Assembly (NCBI GenBank): GCA_903932695.1
Contig: CAIZGZ010000062.1
Location: 1-5,810 of the forward strand
Reading direction: 5' to 3'
DNA: 5,810 bases
Source of the DNA: an uncultured Actinomycetes bacterium
GTDB lineage: Bacteria > Actinomycetota > Actinomycetes > Nanopelagicales > Nanopelagicaceae
Below the pieces are notes generated by a model. It was not told where the DNA came from. It searched no databases and worked only from the letters and a program-made list of their open reading frames with translations. Shown here piece after piece: positions 1 to 5,623 of the stretch. Both the position numbers and the translations under genes were made by a program. Numbering within the stretch: the first letter of the stretch is position 1; every line of letters starts with the position of its first letter.

Positions 1-563
1 GGCACTTCTACCTCTTCAGGAGTCGGAACGGTTTGTTGCATCAAATGTGGTGTAAGTCCAGCGAGCCAATCCTGCGGCCCTGGGGCGATCAGTGGCTCAT
101 CAAATTGAAGATTGAGGTGAACTGGTCCACCAACGAGATGTTCGGCGAGTGAGAGTTCAATGGAAGTATCGAGAGTTGGGATCGGTGCTAAGAGGCCAAC
201 ATGCAAGGTCGTCTGGTTTGCTCCGGTTCTACGAAGTCGCTCTGGACGATCAGCACTGATGACTAATAATTTATTCCCTGCGTGATAAGCCTCAAGCGCA
301 GCTGGATGATAATTAGCGACCGCTGTTCCGCTGGTGCAGATCACAGCAACATACTTATCGGAAGATTTCGATAATCCGAGGGCAAAGAAGGCCGCGCTTC
401 GCTCATCAATCCGCACGAAGAGTTCGATCAGACCGGCTTCACTGGCCTCATAAAGTGCAATAGATAAAGGGGCATTGCGGGAGCCAGGCGAGAGTACGAA
501 TTGGCTTACTCCCAGTTCAATGAGCTGGCGCACCATCGCTCTTGCTAAGGTCGTGGCGCTCAC
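1..563 (-). CDS. menD: MenD, SEPHCHC synthase (N-terminal 187 codons, cut by window edge)
   Basis: Thiamine-diphosphate enzyme that joins isochorismate to the succinyl semialdehyde unit of 2-oxoglutarate, giving SEPHCHC, the first committed step of menaquinone synthesis; cytoplasmic. I translated the reverse strand from a GTG at 563. Visible family marks are SPGSRNAPLS (residues 25-34), RIDERSA with the probable cofactor-activating Glu54, CTSGTAVAN (77-84), LLVISADRP (99-107) and TGANQT (113-118). These cover most of the N-terminal PYR domain; the central and C-terminal PP domains lie outside the window. The GTG is preferred because GGGGAG lies 5 nt upstream and the start overlaps the menC stop as GTGA; ATG at codon 10 is a weaker alternative. 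It is the last visible gene of menB-menC-menD. Gly96 stands where the mycobacterial enzyme has Arg97 of its DHNA-binding site (see findings). Family assignment is firm; the truncation is only the window edge. Confidence 0.96.
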   Translation of the reverse strand, partial: MSATTLARAMVRQLIELGVSQFVLSPGSRNAPLSIALYEASEAGLIELFVRIDERSAAFFALGLSKSSDKYVAVICTSGTAVANYHPAALEAYHAGNKLLVISADRPERLRRTGANQTTLHVGLLAPIPTLDTSIELSLAEHLVGGPVHLNLQFDEPLIAPGPQDWLAGLTPHLMQQTVPTPEEVEV

Positions 564-1504
564 AACAACTCCCCGATCCTCATGAGTCGATTCTGCCACC
601 ATTCCTGGCGCTCTGTCGGAGCACGAAAGCGCTCAAGATCCATCGGCTCAGCACTCTGAACTTCGAGGAAGCCCTCGTTTACCGTGAACTGATCGCCACA
701 GATATCCTCGAGAAAGAGCGAGGTTGTGCCAAGCCCGCAGGCATATGGCAGCTCCGGAAAAGATGCAGCGAGAGCAAGGCCGTGCGAGATTCCGATTCCT
801 GTCTCTAGCGCACTGGAGATCACGACTGGCAATCCAATCGTTTTGGCGATTGTATGAGCCTGTACAAACCCGCCTAATGGTTGCCATTTGAGAATCGCAA
901 TATCGGCACATTCCGCAATTTCGGCTAGATCACTGCCGAGATGTTTTCGAATCGATTCATCGGCGGCAATTTTTATGGGGCTTCGTTGATGCAGCTCTCG
1001 CAACACTTCGAGTGATTGCGATGGTTGTTCAATGTATTCAAAGACTTCGCCGAAGCGTTCGAAATATTTTTCGGTATGCGAAAGGGCGGTCGCCAGATCC
1101 CAACCACCATTAACATCCAATCGGATCTTGGCATCCGGGATGCACTCGAGAGTTGCAGCTACGCGCTCTGCACCGGATTCAAAATCATCCACCTTTATTT
1201 TGATCGTTGTGCAACCGTTAAATCTCTTGAGAATTCCTGGTACCGCATCCGCTGCCACCACTGGAAGTGTCGCATTGATGGCAATTTTGTTGCGGAAGAG
1301 CTCTGGCCACGGATTCGCTGCCGCTTCAAGCGCAGCCTTAAGCCACGTGAGCGACTCCAGATCTGAATACTCCGTAAATGGGGAGAATTCACTCCATCCG
1401 GCAACACCCCGAAAAACAAGCACTTCACGCGTATCAATGCCACGGAAAGTGTTTCGAAGCGGAAGCTGCAGAACATGCAACTCTTGCGGGAGGGAGAGGG
1501 TCAC
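560..1504 (-). CDS. menC: MenC, o-succinylbenzoate synthase
   Basis: Enolase-superfamily enzyme that dehydrates SHCHC to o-succinylbenzoate; cytoplasmic and Mg2+-dependent. The 314-residue protein has the capping-domain start (PLRNTFRGI, 15-23) and then the barrel with the full active-site set: the KIK pair Lys102/Lys104 on strand 2, probable metal ligands Asp130 (in RLDVNGGW), Glu159 (in YIEQP) and Asp182 (in AADES), and the second catalytic lysine Lys206 (in ILKWQPLGG). Spacing between these residues closely follows the E. coli enzyme, so it should be active. The superfamily also contains dipeptide epimerases and N-acylamino acid racemases, but the men context settles the role. The start is GTG, 5 nt after the menB stop, with only a weak AGG about 11 nt upstream; translation probably depends on ribosomes finishing menB. 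Its stop overlaps the menD start by 4 bp. Confidence 0.95.
   Translation of the reverse strand: MTLSLPQELHVLQLPLRNTFRGIDTREVLVFRGVAGWSEFSPFTEYSDLESLTWLKAALEAAANPWPELFRNKIAINATLPVVAADAVPGILKRFNGCTTIKIKVDDFESGAERVAATLECIPDAKIRLDVNGGWDLATALSHTEKYFERFGEVFEYIEQPSQSLEVLRELHQRSPIKIAADESIRKHLGSDLAEIAECADIAILKWQPLGGFVQAHTIAKTIGLPVVISSALETGIGISHGLALAASFPELPYACGLGTTSLFLEDICGDQFTVNEGFLEVQSAEPMDLERFRAPTERQEWWQNRLMRIGELL
569..574 (-). promoter_or_regulatory. Ribosome binding site of menD
   Basis: On the minus strand this reads GGGGAG, followed by 5 nt and the GTG start of menD. It lies inside the last codons of menC. Together with the GTGA stop/start overlap it fixes the menD start and suggests translational coupling to menC. 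Confidence 0.7.
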
Positions 1505-1509
1505 GTTAA

Positions 1510-2388
1510 TTAAGGCCTGCGCGGGAACTTGCTGAAATCAGGTTCACGCTTCTCCTTAAATGCATCACGACCTTCTTGACCTTCTTGTGTGAGATAGAAG
1601 AGCAACGTTGCATCACCCGCGAGCTGTTGGACACCAGCCAAGCCATCATCGGCTGCGTTGAGACCGGCTTTCAAGAGTCGAAGCGCCATTGGTGAGTGGC
1701 GCAGCATCTCTCGGCACCACGACACGGTTTCGGCCTCGAGTTCATCGATAGGAACAACTGTATTTACTAGCCCCATATCCAGCGCCTCTTGAGCATCGTA
1801 TTGGCGGCATAAGAACCAAATCTCGCGGGCCTTCTTCTGGCCGATATGTGCAGCAAGTAAGCCGGCACCGTAACCGCCATCAAAGGAGCCAACCATTGGT
1901 CCGGTCTGACCAAACTTTGCATTCTCTGCGGCAATGGTGAGATCGCAGACTACGTGCAGAACATGGCCACCGCCAATTGCCCAACCGGCAACCATTGCGA
2001 CAACCGGCTTTGGCAATCTGCGGATCTGAATCTGTAGATCAAGGACGTTTAATCGACCGATACCTTTTTTACCCAAGGCATCGCTGCCAATATATCCATC
2101 ATCACCGCGAACATTGATATCGCCGCCAGAGCAGAATGCTTCGCTTCCAGCTCCAGTAAAGATGATGACGCCGACTTGCTCGTCATCGCGTGCCAACGAG
2201 AAAGCCTCTTCTAATTCAAAGAGTGTTTGAGGGCGAAATGCATTGCGTACCTCAGGGCGGTTGATCGTGATCTTTGCCATGCCATCGGCAACTTCATAAG
2301 TGATATCGGTGAAGGCTTCGCCACCAACTCCGGTCTGCCATGCGGGTATCTCTCGGCTGCCTGGCTCGCGCTTAATTGGCTTGCTCAC
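1510..2388 (-). CDS. menB: MenB, 1,4-dihydroxy-2-naphthoyl-CoA synthase
   Basis: Crotonase-fold enzyme that closes the second ring of the naphthoquinone by a Dieckmann-type condensation of OSB-CoA to DHNA-CoA; cytoplasmic. Over 292 residues it shows FCSGGDINVRG (85-95), the oxyanion-hole stretch VAGWAIGGGHVLH (133-145), and the MenB signature TGPMVGSFDGGYG (162-174) with Ser168 and Asp170 matching catalytic Ser161 and Asp163 of E. coli. The conserved C-terminus has LLFY with Tyr265 (E. coli Tyr258) and ends in DFSKFPRRP. These features separate MenB from other enoyl-CoA hydratases. Gly163 is at the position that binds bicarbonate in the type I class (E. coli Gly156), so I infer bicarbonate dependence. 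The GTG start has GGGAGA 6 nt upstream. It is first in the leftward operon menB-menC-menD, divergent from menE. Confidence 0.97.
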   Translation of the reverse strand: MSKPIKREPGSREIPAWQTGVGGEAFTDITYEVADGMAKITINRPEVRNAFRPQTLFELEEAFSLARDDEQVGVIIFTGAGSEAFCSGGDINVRGDDGYIGSDALGKKGIGRLNVLDLQIQIRRLPKPVVAMVAGWAIGGGHVLHVVCDLTIAAENAKFGQTGPMVGSFDGGYGAGLLAAHIGQKKAREIWFLCRQYDAQEALDMGLVNTVVPIDELEAETVSWCREMLRHSPMALRLLKAGLNAADDGLAGVQQLAGDATLLFYLTQEGQEGRDAFKEKREPDFSKFPRRP

Positions 2389-2394
2389 GTTGGT

Positions 2395-2400
2395 TCTCCC
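2395..2400 (-). promoter_or_regulatory. Ribosome binding site of menB
   Basis: The minus strand reads GGGAGA, 6 nt before the GTG start of menB. This is a good Shine-Dalgarno match and implies that menB has a real 5' leader, unlike menE across the same intergenic region. Confidence 0.7.
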
Positions 2401-2430
2401 TCATCTTTCGCCCTTGCCACTACAAGCCGA

Positions 2431-2436
2431 TAGCCT
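2431..2436 (+). promoter_or_regulatory. Candidate -10 box for a leaderless or near-leaderless menE transcript
   Basis: TAGCCT fits the actinobacterial -10 pattern TANNNT and ends 9 nt before the menE ATG, so transcription would begin at or within about 3 nt of the start codon. There is no usable Shine-Dalgarno site: the run GGGGG at 2439-2443 is only 2 nt from the ATG. No convincing -35 box is seen (TTGCCA at 2414-2419 is only 11 nt away). The box overlaps the opposite-strand -10 candidate of menB. Confidence 0.35.
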
Positions 2437-2461
2437 ACGGGGGCTATGGTTAAAACGTCAC
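2432..2461 (-). promoter_or_regulatory. Candidate promoter of menB-menC-menD
   Basis: On the minus strand a -35-like GTGACG (2461-2456; TGAC core, 4 of 6 to TTGACA) is followed, after an 18-nt spacer, by a -10-like TAGGCT (2437-2432, fits TANNNT). Transcription would start near 2425 and give a leader of roughly 35-40 nt containing the menB ribosome binding site. The -35 box lies inside the first codons of menE. This is pattern reading only, with no experimental support. Confidence 0.35.
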
Positions 2462-3531
2462 CGCGAGAACTCCTGCAACTGCCGGGACAGTGGTCAATCG
2501 CACAAGTTCAAGGAGCCTTAACAGCCGCCCTTGACGGCAGCGGACCGGCACTCGCCTTTGGACCGACTGCACAGCGATCGGTATCGGCAAATATCGCGGT
2601 TGTTATTCCTACTAGCGGCTCCACCGGAAACGCGAAAGAAGTCGCTCTGACCGCCGATGCGATCCTCGCCTCCGCCCGTGCTGCTCACAAGTACTTAGGG
2701 GCAGAGCAGGGTGATCGCTGGTCACTACTGCTTCCGATCAACCACATTGCCGGCGTCAACGTACTCGTACGTTCACTCGAGCTTGGCTCCGAGCTCCTTG
2801 ATTACCGAAGCAGCGCTCCGATCGAGAGCGCCGAATTTACATCCGTTGTCCCCACTCAACTATTTCGCGCCCTCAACGGTGATGACCAACTGCTCGCGCA
2901 CCTCACTCGAGCTCGCGCTGTTCTTGTTGGTGGTGCAGCTACTCCAGTGCCACTGATGGCCGCTGCCATTTCACGCAATATCAATATCGTCACCACCTAC
3001 GGCATGTCCGAGATGAGCGGTGGATGTATCTATAACAACGAACCGCTCGAAGGCGTGGATGCTCGAGTAGATCAACACGGAGTAATCGCACTACGTGGCG
3101 CGATGCGCGCATCTACCTACCTTGGTAATGAAAGTGCTTGGAGTAAAGCGACCGATGGTGATTGGTTTGTGACCTCAGATATTGGCGAGTTCCGAGATGG
3201 AAAACTCTTTGTTCACGGACGGGTAGATGATCAAATTATCTCCGGTGGTGAAAAAATTTCACTCTCACTGATCGAGCGCGAACTCTCGGCCAAGTATCAG
3301 AACCAATCTTTCATGACTTTTCCGCTCCCAAGTTTGGAATGGGGAACTGCGCTTGGTCTAGCGTCAGATGGAGAGCTGGATCGCGATGCGATCAAGGGTT
3401 ACCTTCGTGAAAAGTTAGGCGCGCATGCCGTCCCCAAGGAATTTTTAGCGAACACCTCACTCCCCTTTACCTCAATCGGTAAACCTGATCGGCCACGTCT
3501 TAAAGCTATCTTCGAGAGGCAATCTCAGTGA
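2446..3531 (+). CDS. menE: MenE, o-succinylbenzoate-CoA ligase (short form)
   Basis: ANL-superfamily acyl-CoA ligase that adenylates o-succinylbenzoate and transfers it to CoA, supplying MenB. Motifs in order are the P-loop PTSGSTGNAK (55-64), TYGMSE (184-189, adenine pocket, Glu189), SDIGEF with the ribose-binding Asp245, the hinge GRVDDQIISGGEKIS (258-272, hinge Asp261), and the C-terminal catalytic lysine Lys346 in SIGKPDR. All key residues are present, so it should be active. At 361 residues it is much shorter than typical acyl-CoA synthetases (about 480-550): only about 55 residues precede the P-loop, so most of the first N-terminal subdomain is missing. M. tuberculosis MenE is similarly short (about 362 residues), so this is a lineage form and not a truncation. 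The start is ATG with no Shine-Dalgarno site. The stop overlaps the menA GTG by 4 bp. Confidence 0.94.
   Translation: MVKTSPRELLQLPGQWSIAQVQGALTAALDGSGPALAFGPTAQRSVSANIAVVIPTSGSTGNAKEVALTADAILASARAAHKYLGAEQGDRWSLLLPINHIAGVNVLVRSLELGSELLDYRSSAPIESAEFTSVVPTQLFRALNGDDQLLAHLTRARAVLVGGAATPVPLMAAAISRNINIVTTYGMSEMSGGCIYNNEPLEGVDARVDQHGVIALRGAMRASTYLGNESAWSKATDGDWFVTSDIGEFRDGKLFVHGRVDDQIISGGEKISLSLIERELSAKYQNQSFMTFPLPSLEWGTALGLASDGELDRDAIKGYLREKLGAHAVPKEFLANTSLPFTSIGKPDRPRLKAIFERQSQ
3514..3519 (+). promoter_or_regulatory. Ribosome binding site of menA
   Basis: GAGAGG lies 8 nt before the GTG at 3528, inside the last codons of menE. It decides the menA start, because the in-frame ATG codons at 3546 and 3555 have no comparable site. 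Confidence 0.6.
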
Positions 3532-4415
3532 AAAATGTGAACGAAATGAGCACAATGAGTAAATGGATAGCGGGAAGTAGGCCTCGTACGCTGCCGGCGG
3601 CGATCGCTCCGGTGGTTGTCGGAACCACGCTGATTCGCATCGATGCTCGGCCAATTAACTGGCTTAACGCAGCGCTAGCCCTTGCCGTAAGTCTGCTGCT
3701 TCAAATCGCGGTCAACTATTCAAATGACTATAGCGATGGCATTCGCGGCACCGATGAAGTTCGAGTTGGACCCATCCGTTTGGTAGCAAGCGGTCTAGCA
3801 AGTGCAGCAGCCGTGAAGCGTGCCGCCATGCTGACCTTCGCTGCCGCCAGCGTCTGCGGAGCGATCCTCGCTTACCGAACTTCACTCTGGTTAATCCTTA
3901 TTGGTCTGATCGCCATCGTCGCAGCGTGGACCTATACCGGTGGGCGTTCACCATACGGCTATCGTGGCTTTGGCGAGCTATCGGTATTTATCTTCTTTGG
4001 CGTAGTCGCCACCATGGGAAGTTACTTTGCTCAATCAGAGAAAATCACGTTGCATGCATTTATTGCTTCGATCCCCATGGGGGCGATCTCATGTGCAATC
4101 TTGGCGATCAATAATCTTCGCGACTTACCGAAGGATGCTCTGGTTGGCAAGAAGACCGTTGCGGTTCGAATTGGTGATCGCGCCGCACGATTGAGTTTTG
4201 TTGGTCTACTTCTCCTTGCACATCTCGCTGGCGTGGTAGCCGTTGCCATCACACCACGCTGCGCCATCACACTCGCGCTCCTACCGCAGACCTATCTGAT
4301 CAGCACTGAAGTACTGCGTGGTGCTAGTGGTCGCGACCTCATTCCATTGCTCGGCAGAGTCGGAAAGCTGCAGCTCTACTTTGCGATCGGATTAGCAGCC
4401 GCCTTCGCCATCTAG
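3528..4415 (+). CDS. menA: MenA, 1,4-dihydroxy-2-naphthoate polyprenyltransferase
   Basis: UbiA-superfamily integral membrane enzyme that replaces the carboxylate of DHNA with a polyprenyl chain, giving demethylmenaquinone. The 295-residue protein starts with the MenA-typical SRPRTLPAAIAPVVVGT (17-33). The first Asp-rich motif is NYSNDYSDGIRGTD (63-76), which binds the Mg2+-diphosphate, followed by YTGGRSPYGYRGFGE (136-150). The second Asp-rich motif is NNLRDLPKD (195-203), followed by GKKTVAVRIG. Hydrophobic stretches suggest eight or nine membrane helices (roughly 44-62, 97-115, 118-136, 150-166, 176-195, 222-242, 246-262 and 280-295, plus 22-35). The length matches the family. GTG at 3528 is chosen for its ribosome binding site and its GTGA overlap with menE; family homology begins at residues 10-17, so ATG at 3555 is the main alternative. 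Confidence 0.96.
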   Translation: MKNVNEMSTMSKWIAGSRPRTLPAAIAPVVVGTTLIRIDARPINWLNAALALAVSLLLQIAVNYSNDYSDGIRGTDEVRVGPIRLVASGLASAAAVKRAAMLTFAAASVCGAILAYRTSLWLILIGLIAIVAAWTYTGGRSPYGYRGFGELSVFIFFGVVATMGSYFAQSEKITLHAFIASIPMGAISCAILAINNLRDLPKDALVGKKTVAVRIGDRAARLSFVGLLLLAHLAGVVAVAITPRCAITLALLPQTYLISTEVLRGASGRDLIPLLGRVGKLQLYFAIGLAAAFAI

Positions 4416-4431
4416 TTCATCCAAATGGGGC

Positions 4432-4437
4432 TAAACT
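4432..4437 (+). promoter_or_regulatory. Candidate -10 box for a leaderless transcript of the PLDc_N gene
   Basis: TAAACT fits TANNNT and ends 6 nt before the ATG at 4444, which is the spacing expected if transcription starts on the A of the start codon. There is no Shine-Dalgarno site at a useful distance: GGGG at 4427-4430 is 13 nt away. No -35 box is evident. If real, this is a second promoter inside the menE-menA group. Confidence 0.4.
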
Positions 4438-4443
4438 GAAACT

Positions 4444-4716
4444 ATGTTTGATGCACTCGTGGTACTTGGCACCTTGGCGTTAGAGATCTACGCCCTGATC
4501 GATGCAGCAAAAACCGATTCAAGCGAGGTTCGGACTCTGCCTAAGTGGGCCTGGATTCTCATCATTCTCTTCTTTGGACTACTGGGGCCAATCGCTTGGT
4601 TGGTCGCCGGCCGCCCTGCAAAGAGCGGGCTTCGCAGGCCATCTTTCAAGCGTGAGCAACCACGATTCCGTCAGTTACCGCCGGATGACAACGATGAATT
4701 TCTCGGAAAGCTATAA
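4444..4716 (+). CDS. Small PLDc_N-domain membrane protein
   Basis: The 90-residue protein has two hydrophobic segments (about 3-21 and 35-55). The second ends in GLLGPIAWLVAGRP (45-58), the mark of the PLDc_N domain (the N-terminal membrane module of some phospholipase D/cardiolipin synthase proteins). No catalytic HKD motif is present, so it is not a phospholipase on its own. A basic stretch (62-76) leads to an acidic end with DDNDEFLGKL (81-90), which resembles the DDDPEFL-type tail I recall from stand-alone actinobacterial PLDc_N proteins. Function is unknown. It lies 28 bp after menA and runs convergently into ccsB, so a part in the membrane steps of menaquinone or cytochrome c assembly is possible, but that rests only on position. 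The ATG has no ribosome binding site but has a well-placed -10-like box. The gene is probably real, since the domain pattern is clear. Confidence 0.85.
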   Translation: MFDALVVLGTLALEIYALIDAAKTDSSEVRTLPKWAWILIILFFGLLGPIAWLVAGRPAKSGLRRPSFKREQPRFRQLPPDDNDEFLGKL

Positions 4717-4726
4717 CCGCTTCTTC

Positions 4727-5623
4727 TTATAAGCCTGAATAGGTATGCAGGCCAGTTCCCCAAATATTGACGTAGATATAGTTGAAGAGGAATGTTGAGC
4801 CGGCGAAGATACAGAGCCAGGCTGCACGCTTTCCGCGCCAACCAACCGTTACGCGAGCGTGGAGATATGCGGCATACGCAACCCAGGTTATAAAGGCCCA
4901 AGTCTCCTTTGGATCCCAACCCCAGTAATGGCCCCACGCCGATTCGGCCCAGATAGCACCGGCGATGATGGCGAAGGTCCACAACGGGAAGACAAATGCA
5001 ATGAGGCGATAGGAGAGTTGGTCGAGTGATTCAAGTGAAGGAATCTTCTGTGCCCAGACCGGACGATCGCCCTTCTTCTCTACCGCTTCCATCCACAAAT
5101 ACGTTGCAGCGACCAGGTTAGCAACGAGAAATACGCCACCCGAAATAATCGCAGCCGAAACGTGAATTGCTAGCCAAGGAGATTTAAGAGCAGGAACGAG
5201 TTGCTCGCTTGGACGATAAAGAACTGTGATTGCGGTTCCAAGAGTGAGCAGAGTCGCTAACGAGACCGGGAGGCCGAGCCAACGAAGTTTCCATTTGGCG
5301 AGAGCAAAGAGATAAGCGCCAGAGAGTGTGAGCGCTCCAGTGATGGAGAACTCGTACATGTTGCCCCATGGAACACGGTGGGCAGAGAGGCCACGGGCAC
5401 CAACCGCAATCACCAGCAGAATAAAGCCAAGGATCATCATCGCGGTGCCGATTCGGCCGGCACGATCAGTCTTGGCGAATTCAAACTCTGTCTTCGATCC
5501 GCCTTCGACGTTCTTGACCGCCCACGCCACTTCGATTGCGTGGGCGAGGAATCCAAATCCAAAGATTACTAAACATGCATAAATGGCGTGATTAGAGAAT
5601 GTTGCTAATTGAATCGAACTCAC
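4727..5623 (-). CDS. ccsB: CcsB/CcsA-type cytochrome c assembly protein (System II haem handling)
   Basis: Polytopic membrane protein of the CcmC/CcsA haem-handling family. With ResB (Ccs1) it exports haem and ligates it to CxxCH apocytochromes outside the membrane. The tryptophan-rich haem-binding WWD motif is plain: WGHYWGWDPKETWAFITW (230-247). Candidate haem-ligand histidines are His82 (after a helix, before VPWGNMYEF), His154 (in LAIHVSAA), His255 (in YLHAR) and His293 near the C-terminus (GTGLHTYSGL); I cannot assign each role with certainty. About eight hydrophobic segments are visible (near 13-33, 58-77, 91-108, 114-135, 149-176, 204-226, 240-256 and 267-285). The length of 298 is normal for a stand-alone CcsA-type protein. 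The GTG start has a strong AAGGAG 5 nt upstream and overlaps the resB stop as GTGA. Naming varies: ccsB, ccsA and resC are all used for this protein in actinobacteria. Confidence 0.94.
   Translation of the reverse strand: MSSIQLATFSNHAIYACLVIFGFGFLAHAIEVAWAVKNVEGGSKTEFEFAKTDRAGRIGTAMMILGFILLVIAVGARGLSAHRVPWGNMYEFSITGALTLSGAYLFALAKWKLRWLGLPVSLATLLTLGTAITVLYRPSEQLVPALKSPWLAIHVSAAIISGGVFLVANLVAATYLWMEAVEKKGDRPVWAQKIPSLESLDQLSYRLIAFVFPLWTFAIIAGAIWAESAWGHYWGWDPKETWAFITWVAYAAYLHARVTVGWRGKRAAWLCIFAGSTFLFNYIYVNIWGTGLHTYSGL

Noticed and set aside
1506..1513. Palindrome TTAATTAA at the menB/menC junction
   Set aside because: It is an 8-bp AT-rich palindrome made up by the menB stop codon and the gap. 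It is too short for a terminator and has no other support as an operator.
1032..1535. Open frame of 167 codons on the plus strand opposite menC
   Set aside because: It lies antisense within menC, whose catalytic residues are all conserved. Its product is Ser/Arg-rich with no recognisable domain, and no ribosome binding site is seen. It is a shadow frame.
1572..1590. Short direct repeat of gaccttctt in menB
   Set aside because: It encodes two copies of Gln/Glu-Glu-Gly type residues (QEGQEGR) that are part of the conserved MenB C-terminus, so it reflects protein sequence and is not a DNA element.
2439..2443. GGGGG before menE as a ribosome binding site
   Set aside because: It ends only 2 nt before the ATG, too close to pair with 16S rRNA while the start codon sits in the P site.
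3546..3557. ATG codons at 3546 and 3555 as the menA start
   Set aside because: Both are in frame and near the start of family homology, but neither has a Shine-Dalgarno site, while the GTG at 3528 has GAGAGG 8 nt upstream and a GTGA overlap. I keep 3555 as a second choice.
4502..4732. Open frame of 76 codons in another frame across the PLDc_N gene
   Set aside because: The PLDc_N frame has a recognised domain and a well-placed start. This frame shows no domain and overlaps nearly all of it.
4710..4740. Possible bidirectional terminator between the PLDc_N gene and ccsB
   Set aside because: Convergent genes 10 bp apart would be expected to share one, but I see no GC-rich inverted repeat followed by a T run here. 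Termination may be factor-dependent or lie inside the neighbouring genes.
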